This document shows, piece by piece, positions 63,568 through 64,000 of a DNA stretch of 64,000 nucleotides. The DNA lies in contig NC_052667.1 in the NCBI RefSeq assembly GCF_016802725.1, positions 2,756,501-2,820,500 on the forward strand, read 5' to 3'. Origin of the DNA: Solenopsis invicta (taxonomy: Eukaryota; Arthropoda; Insecta; Hymenoptera; Formicidae). The notes beneath the pieces are model-generated. The model saw nothing but the letters and a program-made list of their open reading frames with translations, did not search any database and was not told the DNA's origin. The position numbers were made by a program, and so were the translations under genes. Position 1 is the first letter of the stretch; each line of letters opens with the position of its first letter.

Positions 63568-64000
63568 CTTTTATTCGCAATTTTATATAAATTTTAATCT
63601 TAATACTCAAGAACAATGAATTAACTATGCGTTAATTTAAAGTCGTTGAAGCTCTACTACTTCCGCACTTAATTTCTTTTAATCTTGTATCTTGTATTAA
63701 TATTCGTTTTCGCGTGTCGTACACTTGTCAGCACGTAGACAATTTTTTCTGCATATATACAATATCCGTAGATATTTGTATTAATATAATATTACTTTTT
63801 ATTTTAAATTTATTTTTAAATTTATTCTTTGTGTGTTTTAGTATTTCAATTTCAAATTTATTGTTTTATTCAACATTGATTGTAATTAAATAAATCACAT
63901 ACTTTAAATTTTATGTCACATTGCCAACTGCACGTAACTGCATACGATGACAGACTGGTGATTTTAGATACGTTCATAAGATAAATGTATAGCACATAGT
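63568..64000 (-). promoter_or_regulatory. 5' flank of UGT G with conserved proximal block
   Basis: The first 70-80 bp upstream of the start codon are kept in all complete copies (B 30,093-30,170; C 37,430-37,500; E 47,600-47,680; F 55,879-55,960; G 63,570-63,640). Read on the minus strand they include AACGCATAGTTAATTCATT and TTGAGT. A GCGTG core lies at 63,712-63,716, about 146 bp upstream. C (37,574) and the relic (48,343) also have it, while E and F have CCGTG. That core would fit an AhR/ARNT-type site, but this is inference. The transcription start is not known. Confidence 0.4.

Overview
The window is a piece of an insect nuclear genome. The genes are split into short exons with GT..AG introns, the intergenic DNA is AT-rich with scattered CpG-rich stretches, and there are many small inverted-repeat (MITE-like) elements. 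CpG-rich patches next to AT-rich DNA, together with the gene families present, suggest a hymenopteran and possibly an ant. That placement is inference; nothing in the window proves it.

Layout. (1) 1-17.8 kb holds no coding exon I can support. It carries simple repeats, one palindromic MITE, an approximately 250-bp diverged tandem repeat (7.2-8.3 kb) and two inverted copies of a GTTAA-rich repeat. It is probably the 5' flank or 5' UTR introns of the next gene. (2) 17,846-23,226 (+) is a complete ten-exon gene for a 762-residue secreted serine protease homologue. It has two six-cysteine CLIP-like domains, a proline-rich linker and a trypsin-like domain that has lost the catalytic His and Ser (scarface/CLIPA type). 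(3) 24.06-63.6 kb (-) is a tandem cluster of UDP-glycosyltransferase (UGT) genes, tail-to-tail with the protease homologue. All share one five-exon plan: exon 1 signal peptide and acceptor-binding start; exon 2 rest of the acceptor domain; exon 3 first part of the donor domain; exon 4 UGT signature; exon 5 membrane anchor. Introns 1 and 2 are phase 0, intron 3 phase 1 and intron 4 phase 2.

From left to right the UGT copies are: A, a broken copy with exons 3-5 only; B, intact, 522 aa; C, complete in layout but with a stop at the end of exon 4; D, a lone exon 5 with two adjacent stops; and E, F and G, each intact at 521 aa. A relic of another copy's promoter lies upstream of E and again upstream of F. 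E, F and G sit on an approximately 8.28-kb near-identical tandem repeat. The pattern of shared differences shows F to be a hybrid: its 3' exons match G and its 5' exons match E, with the switch inside about 500 bp of intron 2. A single unequal crossover between E and G explains both the hybrid gene and the duplicated spacer.

The UGT products would be ER-membrane enzymes that transfer a sugar from a UDP-sugar to small lipophilic molecules. The cluster shows birth-and-death evolution at several stages: fresh duplicate, recent nonsense allele, truncated copies and promoter ghosts. Several mobile-element insertions (a TA-flanked mariner-like MITE, a TTAA-flanked piggyBac-like element and a nested palindromic MITE) can be dated against empty sites in paralogous copies. 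I see no single novel multi-gene system. The strongest new observations are the hybrid UGT, the possibly soluble UGT C, and the two insertions 2 bp apart in copy C with reconstructible target sites.
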